Made by a program: the position numbers and the translations under genes. A stretch of DNA of 64,000 bases from RDXT01 sp033762375 (lineage in GTDB: Bacteria; Bacteroidota; Bacteroidia; J057), in the NCBI GenBank assembly GCA_033762375.1, contig JANRLQ010000032.1:1-64000 (forward strand), in the 5' to 3' direction. Position 1 is the first letter of the stretch. Each line of letters opens with the position of its first letter. This document shows positions 8,034 through 15,086 of this stretch, one piece after another. The notes under the pieces are model-generated. The model saw only the letters and a program-made list of their open reading frames with translations. It was not told the DNA's origin and did not search any database.

Positions 8034-9107
8034 TTAAGGTTTTACACGGTTGAGCGACAGCAGCTTCAGCATCCAGTCGGGTAAGGGCTTGATGCGGTTG
8101 CGGCGTTTGAGATTAAGAAAAATCCCATACTTTTTGGCGATGGGCAATTTAAAGGTCTCCACCATTTCGATCAGGGTACCATCCGGGTCTTCTATATAGG
8201 CAAAAGAACCAGATGCCGCCCCCATGTCAAAGACCTTGCCCAGCGATCGGGCACTATCCACGGTGAAGGGATGTCCGGCACCTGCGCAGCGCTCCCGGAG
8301 TCCATCCATGTGGATCACATCAAAACAAAGATGAATAAATCCCAGGTCTCCCCAAAATCTGTTTTCAAAAATACGCCGGGGGGCAGGGCCATCAAGCCGT
8401 TGGATGAGTTCGAGGGTATTGGGGCCGCAGAGCCGGGAGAAAGGACCCAGCCGGGGCTGGCTATGGGTGAGCAGTACCCGGCGTACGCGGGCGCCTCCGC
8501 CAGGCAGGGCTGCCAGATCCGCAAATTCGCCGGAGACATCGTATCTCACGTTGTCAAATCCCAGGATGTCCCGGTAAAATTTCATCGCACGATCCATGTC
8601 TGAAACCCCGATCATGGCACCTGCTACCCCCCCGGTCAGGTGGGGGCCTTTCATAAACCAGTCACGGTCCTGGACGAGGTCATATATATTACCCCAGGGG
8701 TCCCGGATGAAGAGGTGGAGATTACCGGCGGGATCTGTCATGGGCGCAGTAAGCACCTCAAGCTCACGACGGGTAAAAAGCTGATGGGCACCGACCACGT
8801 CCATACACTTGATACGGCAGACATAGATACCCAGGTCGCCCAGCATCGGCTCAAAGGCCGGCGGCTGTGGGGTGCGACCGGTGTATTGCCAGATTTCCAT
8901 GCCCCCGCCCCCCTGGGTATTGATGGCCAGGATGGCATGGCGTGCCTGCGGCTGGCCTCCGGTATAGGGCAGCATGAGTTCTGCCACAGCAGCTTCTTCA
9001 AATACCGGCACATCCAGGCCGAAGTGTGTGCGAAACCATTGCCAGGCAGTGTGTACGTTTTGTACACCTACACCGACTTGCTGGATACCGGAGATGACAG
9101 GCTGCAT
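8034..9107 (-). CDS. VOC (glyoxalase/dioxygenase superfamily) protein with two VOC modules
   Basis: 357 residues with two vicinal-oxygen-chelate modules. The first spans roughly residues 5-130 (starts GIQQVGVGVQNVHTAWQWF and ends FIRDPWGNIYDLV). The second spans about 140-330 (GGVAGAMIGVSDMDRAMKFY to YIEDPDGTLIEMVE). The DPWGN/DPDGT ends hold the glutamate-type metal ligand region of the fold (IYDLV, LIEMVE). Such enzymes include extradiol dioxygenases, glyoxalases and epimerases. Nothing in the sequence fixes the reaction. It leads an operon with a BASS transporter and an acyltransferase. A well-formed Bacteroidota promoter lies 35 bases upstream. Confidence 0.8.
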   Translation of the reverse strand: MQPVISGIQQVGVGVQNVHTAWQWFRTHFGLDVPVFEEAAVAELMLPYTGGQPQARHAILAINTQGGGGMEIWQYTGRTPQPPAFEPMLGDLGIYVCRIKCMDVVGAHQLFTRRELEVLTAPMTDPAGNLHLFIRDPWGNIYDLVQDRDWFMKGPHLTGGVAGAMIGVSDMDRAMKFYRDILGFDNVRYDVSGEFADLAALPGGGARVRRVLLTHSQPRLGPFSRLCGPNTLELIQRLDGPAPRRIFENRFWGDLGFIHLCFDVIHMDGLRERCAGAGHPFTVDSARSLGKVFDMGAASGSFAYIEDPDGTLIEMVETFKLPIAKKYGIFLNLKRRNRIKPLPDWMLKLLSLNRVKP

Positions 9108-9141
9108 AAAAGTCAGAAGTAGTTAAGCAGAAATATTCTGG

Positions 9142-9172
9142 CAAATATATACCTAAATACGACTGCCTGCAA
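9142..9172 (-). promoter_or_regulatory. Bacteroidota-type promoter for the VOC gene
   Basis: Read on the minus strand: TTG at 9172-9170, a 20-base spacer, then TATATTTG at 9149-9142. This matches the Bacteroidota sigma consensus (TTTG/TTG, 19-21 bases, TAnnTTTG). The implied transcription start gives a leader of about 30 bases before the ATG at 9107. Confidence 0.6.
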
Positions 9173-9235
9173 GGGCCGCAGGACGCAAGCAGGATCATAT
9201 CCAAACCAAATGACCGCTCCAGGCGTTACAGATGC

Positions 9236-9427
9236 ATGTCATGGCCCCAATCCCTGTGTGCTGCCTGCCAGCACCGCCGCGAAACGCATAACAACCGGGG
9301 CAGTGTCTTCTGGCGCTGCGACAAAAACCGGTCCGACCCGCAGTTTTCCAAGTATCCCCCCCAACCGGTGCTGAACTGCACGGGGTACACGCCTTCAGAC
9401 TTCTCTGGTGTCCGAGTGCCTACGTAA
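9236..9427 (+). CDS. Small four-cysteine conserved protein
   Basis: 63 residues beginning ATGTCATGG. It has CAAC near the N-terminus, then Cys28 and Cys48, with the pattern CxxC...GSVFWRC...DPQFSKYPPQPVLNCTGY. From memory this matches a family of about 60-residue uncharacterised bacterial proteins with a C-x2-C...C...KYP.QPV..C.GY layout; I cannot run a search to confirm it. The four cysteines suggest one bound metal ion. The gene converges with the YkgJ-family gene and the two stops overlap by eight bases. No promoter or clear ribosome binding site is visible. A chance ORF is the alternative, but the cysteine spacing and proline-rich end argue for a real gene. Confidence 0.6.
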   Translation: MSWPQSLCAACQHRRETHNNRGSVFWRCDKNRSDPQFSKYPPQPVLNCTGYTPSDFSGVRVPT

Positions 9428-9923
9428 GTTGCTGATAAACAGCCTTGAGCCGCTCGACAATCTCAAAGGTCGCCGGGCAGATAGCGGTATTATTGAGCGT
9501 AAGGGGAATCAAAATCTGGTGAAACCGCTTGCGGTTGGTGTGGGGGTACTCGCGGCAGGCTTTGGGGCGGGCCTCGTAAACACTGCAATAGTTGTCCGGG
9601 CCTAAAAACGGGCAGGGCGCACCCTTCAGCACATAATCCCGGTCTTCGTCCAGGCGCAGATAGGTCTCCGTAAACAGGCCGGGTTTCATCCGCAGATGGC
9701 GGGCGATCCGCTCTATGTCGGTATCCGTAAATACCGGGCTGGTCGTCTTGCAGCAGTTGGCGCACAGGAGGCAATCTGTCTCCTCAAAGACAGCCTCGTG
9801 CAGGTCTGTGACGGTATCATCCAGATCAGCAGGCGGGCGCTTGCGGAGCCGGTCAAAAAAACGCCTGGTTTCAGGTTTTTTATCCGCTGCGCGGCTGGGC
9901 AGGGATGCCAGATCATGGTTCAT
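9420..9923 (-). CDS. YkgJ family cysteine-cluster protein
   Basis: 167 residues, start set at the ATG (an in-frame TTG lies two codons upstream). The conserved cysteine cluster is clear: CLLCANCCKT around residue 50 and CPFLGPDNYCSVYEARPKAC later, followed by YPHTNRKRF. YkgJ/FliB-like proteins bind zinc or an Fe-S cluster through these cysteines. Members annotated as Fe-S oxidoreductases are known, but biochemical function is unclear. It is monocistronic, convergent with the small four-cysteine gene and followed upstream by the repeat-rich region starting near 9976. Confidence 0.85.
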   Translation of the reverse strand: MNHDLASLPSRAADKKPETRRFFDRLRKRPPADLDDTVTDLHEAVFEETDCLLCANCCKTTSPVFTDTDIERIARHLRMKPGLFTETYLRLDEDRDYVLKGAPCPFLGPDNYCSVYEARPKACREYPHTNRKRFHQILIPLTLNNTAICPATFEIVERLKAVYQQLT

Positions 9924-9975
9924 AGGCAAAAAATCTACCGGAGGCCTCCGTCAGGTTAGGGACGCAATATACGAG

Positions 9976-9995
9976 GGTTTTACCATGGTAAAACC
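9976..9995. promoter_or_regulatory. Perfect 20-bp palindrome
   Basis: GGTTTTACCA followed directly by its reverse complement, centred on CCATGG. It lies 53 bases upstream of the YkgJ ATG and directly abuts the first 47-base direct repeat at 9996. It could be an operator for a dimeric regulator or part of the neighbouring repeat element. There is no loop and no T-run, so it is not a terminator. Confidence 0.45.
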
Positions 9996-10043
9996 GCCTG
10001 TCCGGGCTTCGGCGACGGCGCAGGGGTGCGCCTGCTCAGCCCT
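9996..10043 (+). repeat. Direct repeat, copy 1 (about 47 bases)
   Basis: Begins GCCTGTCCGGGCTTCGGC and ends GCCTGCTCAGCCCT. The second copy at 10150-10196 shares the first 18 and last 14 or so bases exactly or with one change. Together the two copies flank the palindromic element at 10060-10140. Confidence 0.65.
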
Positions 10044-10059
10044 TTCTCCGGGTGCGATG

Positions 10060-10140
10060 CACCGCTTATTCCCCTCCTGCGGAGGGGGAGGGCGGCGGGT
10101 ACGCCGACCGGGGTGGTTCCCCACGTCCCCGGACTGCAAG
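10060..10140 (+). repeat. Palindromic intergenic element, copy A
   Basis: The core reads ATTCCCCTCCTGCGGAGGGG, then a GC-rich segment, then GGGGTGGTTCCCC and GTCCCCGG. A second copy lies inverted at 11950-12042. Elements with a CCCCTCC-GGAGGGG hairpin followed by GGGTGGTT occur between genes in many Bacteroidota genomes, in my recollection. There is no transposase or inverted terminal repeat with target duplication here, so it is not an insertion sequence itself. Confidence 0.65.
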
Positions 10141-10149
10141 GTACGCGCA

Positions 10150-10196
10150 GCCTGTCCGGGCTTCGGCTACACGCAGGGCGCACCTGCTCAGCCCTG
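10150..10196 (+). repeat. Direct repeat, copy 2 (about 47 bases)
   Basis: Starts with the same 18 bases (GCCTGTCCGGGCTTCGGC) as copy 1 at 9996 and ends with the shared CCTGCTCAGCCCT. The middle differs by a few bases and a two-base gap. The pair brackets palindromic element A. Confidence 0.65.
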
Positions 10197-10312
10197 TTGA
10201 GGAGGTGCTGCACATCGCGGGAGGTGAAAGCAGCCCCGAGTCACCTATTCCCACCTATCCGCCAACTCAGGTGTCATTTTTTTTTGCCCTATGATACATC
10301 TTGTACCGCCCC

Positions 10313-10342
10313 TTGCTTTTGTCCGGCGGCGTGGTATATTTG
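10313..10342 (+). promoter_or_regulatory. Candidate Bacteroidota promoter upstream of the lipoprotein
   Basis: TTG at 10313-10315, a 19-base spacer, then TATATTTG at 10335-10342, a full match to TAnnTTTG. It would leave a leader of over 200 bases before the ATG at 10567, which is long. Only the match and spacing support it. Confidence 0.4.
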
Positions 10343-10566
10343 AGATATAAAGCCAGTCACGTACTTATCTATACTTATTCGTTAGATTTTCCCCGCTGAC
10401 CATCACCAGGGAGCTTATGCGCTGTAAGCAACTGCTTCATCTATATGTCTGGAAATGAATGGTTTTTGTATGTGAAGGTATCCGCCTGTCCTACCGGTAT
10501 GTATGTCGTCCATCTGTACGCAGGCGATCAGGTTTCCTCCCTCCAACTGATCAAACCATAATTACC

Positions 10567-11730
10567 ATGAAAAAACACATCGGAATCCCTTTCCTAATCA
10601 TTTTAATGAGCAGCCTTGCCTGCCAGCACCCCCCAGAAGTGATCCCCCCTGATCCTGACCCAGTACCCGGCGATACCCTCAGTGCCGATACCCTGGTCGC
10701 TCCTTTTGTGCCTACGGTCGGAGGAGCCTTTCCCGATCCCGGCGATATCTATGAGATCGGCACCCTGCCCTGGCCTGGTGCGACGGCATTCAGGGTATAT
10801 GATACCTGCCAGACGGCCCTATGGCCAGTCATGTGTGGCAACCTCGATGGATGCCCTGAGGTATGGGACGATGTGAGCGAGCTGGGACCGGTCTTTAATC
10901 CCTGGGACCCCTGCGAGATCGCTTACCTCCGAATGCCAGGCACGGACTACACCAATGTATCCCTCTGGTACCTGAATCTCTGTACCGGCGAGCGTCGGTT
11001 TCTGGCATCACAGGTGGCTGGTTCAGCCTCTTGGGGGCCTCGCGGACACCTGGTATTTTCGTCCTATGGGGCGATCTGGCGTATCCATGTCAGTGGAGAT
11101 AGTCTGGTGCGACTGATCACCCCGCCGGTATGGCCTGCGGTATCGGGCTCTCCATTTTATATGCGTCCGGGATACAGCCCTGACGGGAGTAGGATAGCCT
11201 TTCATGTCGCAGATCGGGGAATTTGGGTGGCTGATGCTGCCGGGAGAATTCAGGATAGCTTACCGCTTGCAGGTCCTATGAGTCCAAATGTAATCTGGGA
11301 TAAAAGCGGAGATAAGATTATTTGTGGCATTGGCTCCGGTATTGGAGTTGTGGAACTCAGTACAAAACAGGTAGTTCAGATATCTAATATCCCATTTATA
11401 TTAGGTCAGCTCCAAGGCGTATGTTTAAGTCCCGACGGCAGATATTTGTACTCGATTGGGCGGATAGATGCCCCCGGCCAGGTACCTGCTACGCCTTTCC
11501 ATATCTGGAAAACGGATCTGACTACTGACGTTCATACGATTGTCGTACCCGAGATCAGCCGCTGTATCAATAAGACCTATCACTCGCCTAGTCTATCCCC
11601 CGGCGGTCACTGGATGATCACCCAGGTTTCGTACAAGCGGTATCTGGGTGACCGGTTGTTTTACCGGGACTTCCGGCTGGCCCTGATCCGCCTCCCGAAT
11701 GGGCAGGCCTGGATGGGAGAGTATGAGTAG
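10567..11730 (+). CDS. Exported lipoprotein with PD40/WD40-like propeller repeats
   Basis: 387 residues. I chose the ATG at 10567 because it gives a lipoprotein signal (MKKHIGIPFLIILMSSLAC, lipid-modified Cys19); an ATG at 10459 would add 36 residues before the signal. After a proline-rich linker (PPDPDPVPGDT) come beta-propeller blades with the PD40 signature (GYSPDGSRIAF, LSPDGRYLYS, LSPGGHWMIT), as in TolB-like propellers. It is probably held in the periplasm or outer membrane and binds a partner protein; no catalytic residues are visible. Bases 11220-11460 are more AT-rich than the rest of the gene. It stands alone, flanked by repeat-rich spacers. Specific function unknown. Confidence 0.75.
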   Translation: MKKHIGIPFLIILMSSLACQHPPEVIPPDPDPVPGDTLSADTLVAPFVPTVGGAFPDPGDIYEIGTLPWPGATAFRVYDTCQTALWPVMCGNLDGCPEVWDDVSELGPVFNPWDPCEIAYLRMPGTDYTNVSLWYLNLCTGERRFLASQVAGSASWGPRGHLVFSSYGAIWRIHVSGDSLVRLITPPVWPAVSGSPFYMRPGYSPDGSRIAFHVADRGIWVADAAGRIQDSLPLAGPMSPNVIWDKSGDKIICGIGSGIGVVELSTKQVVQISNIPFILGQLQGVCLSPDGRYLYSIGRIDAPGQVPATPFHIWKTDLTTDVHTIVVPEISRCINKTYHSPSLSPGGHWMITQVSYKRYLGDRLFYRDFRLALIRLPNGQAWMGEYE

Positions 11731-12180
11731 GTAGGGCAGCACAGGCCGTATATAGCACCGGGTGCTGTCTCAGAGATGGGGCAGCCCCTGGTGATGTCGG
11801 AAGTTGGCAGTAGGGGTAGAGGAGCCTTTTCGCTACGGCGTATGTCTGCGCCTGCTGGTCCCCGGGCCACGAAGCATACGCCTGATCCGGGGTCTCCTGC
11901 TGCGAAAAATCATGCCGGGTGATCAGGAGACCCTGGCCCAGGATGCCGGGCACCTGGCCGGGGACTTGGGGGAACCACCCCGTCGCTGCCTCGGCGGCAG
12001 CACCCCCCCTCCACAGGAGGGGAATATTCACGTCCCCGGCGCACAACCCCCTGTGGCATCTGGCCGGGGACTGAAGGACCCGCGTCTCTCCTCCGCAGGC
12101 GGGGAAATCAGCCCTGCGAGCTACCCAAAAAAACATCTATCTTGCAGGCGAGTTATACCCTATCCTCATGCAGGTGCCTG
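11731..12180. other. Intergenic region with a second palindromic element
   Basis: 450 bases without a credible gene. It holds an inverted repeat with 9-bp arms (GGTCTCCTG at 11891-11899, CAGGAGACC at 11924-11932) and palindromic element B. A minus-strand frame of about 170 codons runs across it and into the end of the lipoprotein gene, but it is a translation of the repeat (IPLLWRGGAA). No clear promoter for the flavin reductase is visible; TATCTTGC near 12137 is only a partial -7 match. Confidence 0.65.
11950..12042 (-). repeat. Palindromic intergenic element, copy B (inverted relative to copy A)
   Basis: Read on the minus strand it gives ATTCCCCTCCTGTGGAGGGG, a GC-rich segment, GGGGTGGTTCCCCC and GTCCCCGG, which aligns along most of its length with copy A at 10060-10140. 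Copies A and B therefore flank the lipoprotein gene as inverted repeats about 1.9 kb apart. Confidence 0.65.
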
Positions 12181-12834
12181 ATGGCTAAGACAATACCCGT
12201 GGATATATTTACCGGAGCGGACATAACCAACATGGAGCGGGAGTACCGCCGCACACTGATCAATGGCCTGAGCGGCTTCAAAAGCCTCAACCTCGCGGGT
12301 ACCATCAGCCCGGGCGGTCGCCCGAACCTGGCCATCATGAATTCTGTCCTGCATATCGGGGCTGATCCGCCGCTGATGGGGCTGGTGTTCCGGCCGGCTG
12401 TCACGGAGCGCCATACCCTCGAAAACATCCTCGCGACCCGGTGTTTTACCCTCAACCATGTGACGGAGGCTATCTATGCCGCCGCACACCAGACCAGTGC
12501 CCGGTACCCGGAGGAAGTATCGGAGTTTGAGGCGGTGGGGCTGACGCCCTACTGGACAGAAGGCATGCCTGCCCCGTATGTCGCAGCGTCTCCGGTGCGG
12601 ATCGGGCTGATCTTCCGGGAGCGTCACTTCATCACCACCAATGCGACCGTGATGATCATCGGGCAGATCGCTGAGATACACCTACAGGCTGGCATAGTCG
12701 GCCCGGATGGATTTCCGGACCTGGCGGCTGCCGGGAGTATCACCGGGAGTGGCCTGGATGCCTACTACCGCACGGAACTCATCGGGCGGATGGCCTACGC
12801 CAAACCTGACCTGCCTCCGCGCCCCCTGACGTGA
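12181..12834 (+). CDS. Flavin reductase-like FMN-binding split-barrel protein
   Basis: 217 residues from the ATG at 12181 (an upstream in-frame TTG at 12142 is less likely). The sequence shows the split-barrel flavin reductase pattern: SLNLAGTISPGGRPNLAIMN (flavin isoalloxazine side), MGLVFRP, TLENILATRCFTLNHV, and a late GQIAEIHLQ strand. Relatives in Bacteroidota are annotated as flavin reductase or flavoredoxin-like proteins that bind FMN and reduce or hold flavin. The partner and substrate are not evident. It stands alone between two repeat-bearing spacers. Confidence 0.8.
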   Translation: MAKTIPVDIFTGADITNMEREYRRTLINGLSGFKSLNLAGTISPGGRPNLAIMNSVLHIGADPPLMGLVFRPAVTERHTLENILATRCFTLNHVTEAIYAAAHQTSARYPEEVSEFEAVGLTPYWTEGMPAPYVAASPVRIGLIFRERHFITTNATVMIIGQIAEIHLQAGIVGPDGFPDLAAAGSITGSGLDAYYRTELIGRMAYAKPDLPPRPLT

Positions 12835-12884
12835 GTATATATACTGATTCACCGTGCGCTGCGAAAAAACCAACCCTGAACCCA

Positions 12885-12931
12885 CCCCTACCCCTCCCAG
12901 GAGGGGAAAGTCCCGCTGAAGCGAGCGGGGC
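12885..12931 (-). repeat. Partial palindromic intergenic element (related copy C)
   Basis: On the minus strand: TTTCCCCTCCTGGGAGGGG followed by TAGGGGTGGGTT. It shares the CCCCTCC-GGAGGGG hairpin and a GGGGTGG half with elements A and B but lacks the long middle segment. Confidence 0.45.
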
Positions 12932-12959
12932 AATTCTGCATGCTGCACGCTACTCAGTA

Positions 12960-12990
12960 TAAAAAAAGCCCCCGCGCACAAGCGCAGGGG
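12960..12990 (-). terminator. Rho-independent terminator of the MORN-repeat gene
   Basis: Read on the minus strand, a GC-rich hairpin (CCCCTGCGC / GCGCGGGG) is followed by C and seven T residues. It lies about 20 bases after the MORN gene's stop at 13012. Confidence 0.75.
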
Positions 12991-13011
12991 CATCACCCGC
13001 CGCAGGGGGTA

Positions 13012-14025
13012 TTATTCTTCGTGGTCAAACTGTCCGTAGAGGAATACCCCTTTCAGCACCTGACCTGACTTTTTCTTGAGGGTGCCTTTGCCGTGGGCTT
13101 TACCGGAATTAAACTGGCCTTCATACAAGTCACCATTGGCGTAGGCATAACTCCCCTCGCCGTGGCGCTGATCCATGACCCAATCGCCCTCGTACCGGCT
13201 CCCATCGCTGTAGGCGTATACGCCCTGGCCGTGTTTTTTGCCGTTGAGCCACTCCCCTTCATAGACATCACTGTTGGCATGGACAAGTTTTCCCTGGCCA
13301 TGGTACTTGCCATTGAGAAAATTGCCGGTATAAAAGGACCCGCCCGGTGTCGTCAGGGTACCCATACCACTAAGCCGTCCCTGGGAAAAGGTACCCTCGT
13401 AGATCACGCCCGTGGCGTAAGACATCTTGCCCTGGCCGTGTTTCTGGCCATCTACCCACTGCCCCTCGTATATGTCCCCGTCAGCGGTAGTCATTTTGCC
13501 TACTCCATTCCGTTTGTTATTGGCATAATCCCCCTCATAGAGGTCTCCGTTGGGGTAGAGGTACTTGGCAGTACCTTTTACGACCCCATCCGTCCAGATA
13601 CCTTTGATTTCTGTTCCGTTGGGATAACTCAGGGTTCCCTGCCCATTCTGGACGTTGCCGACCCAGGCACCGGAGTAGGTACCTCCATTGCCGAAGCGCA
13701 TGGTACCGAATCCCTCCATTTTGCCGGCCTTGAAGGTGCCTTCATACACATCTCCGTTGGCATAGGTAAAAACCCCTGTCCCTTCCTGGAGATCATTTTT
13801 CCACTCGCCTACATATTTATCTCCGTTTCGGGCGATATACTCGCCGTTGCCATGGCGCTTGGCGCTGCGCCAGGCACCTTTATATTGGTCTCCGTTGGGA
13901 TATGCATACACGCCTTCTCCCGTATCGCAGTCGCCCTTGATACATTGACCTGCTACAGATAAGGGTATAAGAAGCCAGCACAGGCCACAGAGGGCCATGA
14001 GAGAACGATGTAAGGGAAGATACAT
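13012..14025 (-). CDS. Exported MORN-repeat protein
   Basis: 337 residues from the ATG at 14025, which gives a clear signal peptide ending LSVAGQC; longer starts at 14070 or 14214 would bury it. The mature part is twelve to thirteen 23-residue MORN repeats (pattern YEGxWxxGxxHGxGxxxYxxG), for example DVYEGEWLNGKKHGQG and DLYEGQFNSGKAHGKG, with almost nothing else. MORN arrays form extended beta sheets and act as scaffolds or lipid or peptide binders in several systems. Two cysteines lie just after the signal (CIKGDC). It is monocistronic with its own terminator and a TACTTTTG -7 box 24 bases upstream of the ATG. Its partner is unknown. Confidence 0.85.
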   Translation of the reverse strand: MYLPLHRSLMALCGLCWLLIPLSVAGQCIKGDCDTGEGVYAYPNGDQYKGAWRSAKRHGNGEYIARNGDKYVGEWKNDLQEGTGVFTYANGDVYEGTFKAGKMEGFGTMRFGNGGTYSGAWVGNVQNGQGTLSYPNGTEIKGIWTDGVVKGTAKYLYPNGDLYEGDYANNKRNGVGKMTTADGDIYEGQWVDGQKHGQGKMSYATGVIYEGTFSQGRLSGMGTLTTPGGSFYTGNFLNGKYHGQGKLVHANSDVYEGEWLNGKKHGQGVYAYSDGSRYEGDWVMDQRHGEGSYAYANGDLYEGQFNSGKAHGKGTLKKKSGQVLKGVFLYGQFDHEE

Positions 14026-14048
14026 GGAATTCAAGAACTTAGTTACTT

Positions 14049-14056
14049 CAAAAGTA
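14049..14056 (-). promoter_or_regulatory. -7 box upstream of the MORN gene
   Basis: TACTTTTG on the minus strand is an exact TAnnTTTG match 24 bases before the ATG at 14025. No good -33 TTG is found at 19-21 bases, so this is half a promoter. Confidence 0.4.
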
Positions 14057-14448
14057 CTTCTGGCTGCCATAAAAAGCGGACGGTTTGATCTGGTTATCTT
14101 ACATATATAAAGAGTCTGATGGGTTATGAATCTGAAGCAGGTGACCACAAGCAGATTATGCAGGCTACCACACAAGAACCCTACCAGTTTTCTGCCTGAT
14201 GCGTCAATTATCATGTATAAATGGTGTCACCTGCGCATAGGCACTCCAGGGCGGTGCAGAAGCGGGATGTAAGGAATAACCGCAGGTGTCGTGCAACGAA
14301 AAATATATTCGTTTTGGGAAAATTCCTAACAACCCTTTCGGGTGCTTTACATGGAATATTTTTTCCGGTTCGGTTATTTCCTGCTGTGAATCAAATTCTT
14401 TCTGGCCTGTTTTTAAACTCCTGTTGCCTGTCTGCGTTTATAGGAAAT

Positions 14449-15075
14449 ATGGAATCTGTTACCTCAATCCCTGCGGCTTACGAAGCCTATATCCATCTCC
14501 ACGGCAAGCGTCCGGCCTCCGTCCGGGCCTTTGTGGAGGCACAGTCTGTTACGGAGGCTGATTTTTATGCAGAAGCGGGTTCTTTTTTTGCGCTGGAACG
14601 CAAGATTCTCCGCACACACCTCGACACGACCCTGGAGCGGCTAGCCGCCGATCCTGCCTATGCGGGTTATGGCGCCCGCGAGAAGGCCCTTGCCTGTATG
14701 TTCACCTGGCTGGAAGTACTTACGCCCCAGCGTACCTTTGTACAGGTAGCCAGCACCCAGGAGGCTTGCCTGGGTTTGTCTCCCTATCTGCAGGCGCTGG
14801 AGGAGCCGATCAAGGCCTGGGCGCGCAACCTGGTGCGGGACGGCATCACAAGCACGGAGATTGCTGACCGGCTCCTGGTCACCCAGTGGTACAAAGACCA
14901 TATCTGGGCCATCCTATACACGGTGACGGGGTATTGGCTCCGGGATCAGTCAGCCAATTTTGCTGATACAGATGCCTTTGTCGAAAAAACCGTCAATTTT
15001 TACTTTGACCTCGTCCAGCCCAACTCCCTTGACTCCGGACTGGACCTGCTCCGGTTTGTATTCCGCATTTCCTAA
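14449..15075 (+). CDS. TetR-like regulator paired with an ABC1 kinase
   Basis: 208 residues from the ATG at 14449; the open frame continues upstream but without a plausible protein. The N-terminal 45 residues resemble a short helix-turn-helix of TetR type (ITEADFYAEAGSF-like VTEADFYAEAGSFFALERKI) and the rest is all helical, like a TetR C-terminal ligand domain. It ends 11 bases before the ABC1-family kinase gene. As far as I recall, this pair is common in Bacteroidota. DNA binding is likely but not certain, since the canonical helix-turn-helix is weak. The target is unknown. Confidence 0.65.
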   Translation: MESVTSIPAAYEAYIHLHGKRPASVRAFVEAQSVTEADFYAEAGSFFALERKILRTHLDTTLERLAADPAYAGYGAREKALACMFTWLEVLTPQRTFVQVASTQEACLGLSPYLQALEEPIKAWARNLVRDGITSTEIADRLLVTQWYKDHIWAILYTVTGYWLRDQSANFADTDAFVEKTVNFYFDLVQPNSLDSGLDLLRFVFRIS

Positions 15076-15086
15076 ACGTCACCCCT

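Larger units (their letters stand above)
9930..10566. other. Long intergenic region rich in repeats
   Basis: 637 bases with no credible gene between the YkgJ gene and a lipoprotein gene. It holds a perfect 20-bp palindrome at 9976-9995, two 47-base direct repeats around a palindromic GC-rich element, and a candidate promoter at 10313-10342. Open frames here, in all directions, are translations of the repeat (arginine- and proline-rich) and are not believable proteins. Confidence 0.7.

Noticed and set aside
10026..10343. Open frames on the plus strand in the repeat region, including a 105-codon one
   Set aside because: They translate the GC-rich repeat and direct repeats; composition is rich in Arg, Pro and Cys and differs between frames, with no start signal.
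9930..10566. Search for a tRNA or structured RNA in the long intergenic gap
   Set aside because: No cloverleaf, CCA end or T-loop (GTTCRANNC) could be found. GGTTCCCC in the repeat is not part of a tRNA.
11618..12136. A 172-codon open frame on the minus strand
   Set aside because: Its sequence is a translation of palindromic element B and the end of the lipoprotein gene, with low-complexity stretches and no family pattern.
14221..14448. N-terminal extension of the TetR-like gene
   Set aside because: The first 76 codons upstream of ATG 14449 have a hydrophobic and irregular composition with no homology pattern; the helix-turn-helix begins after the ATG chosen.
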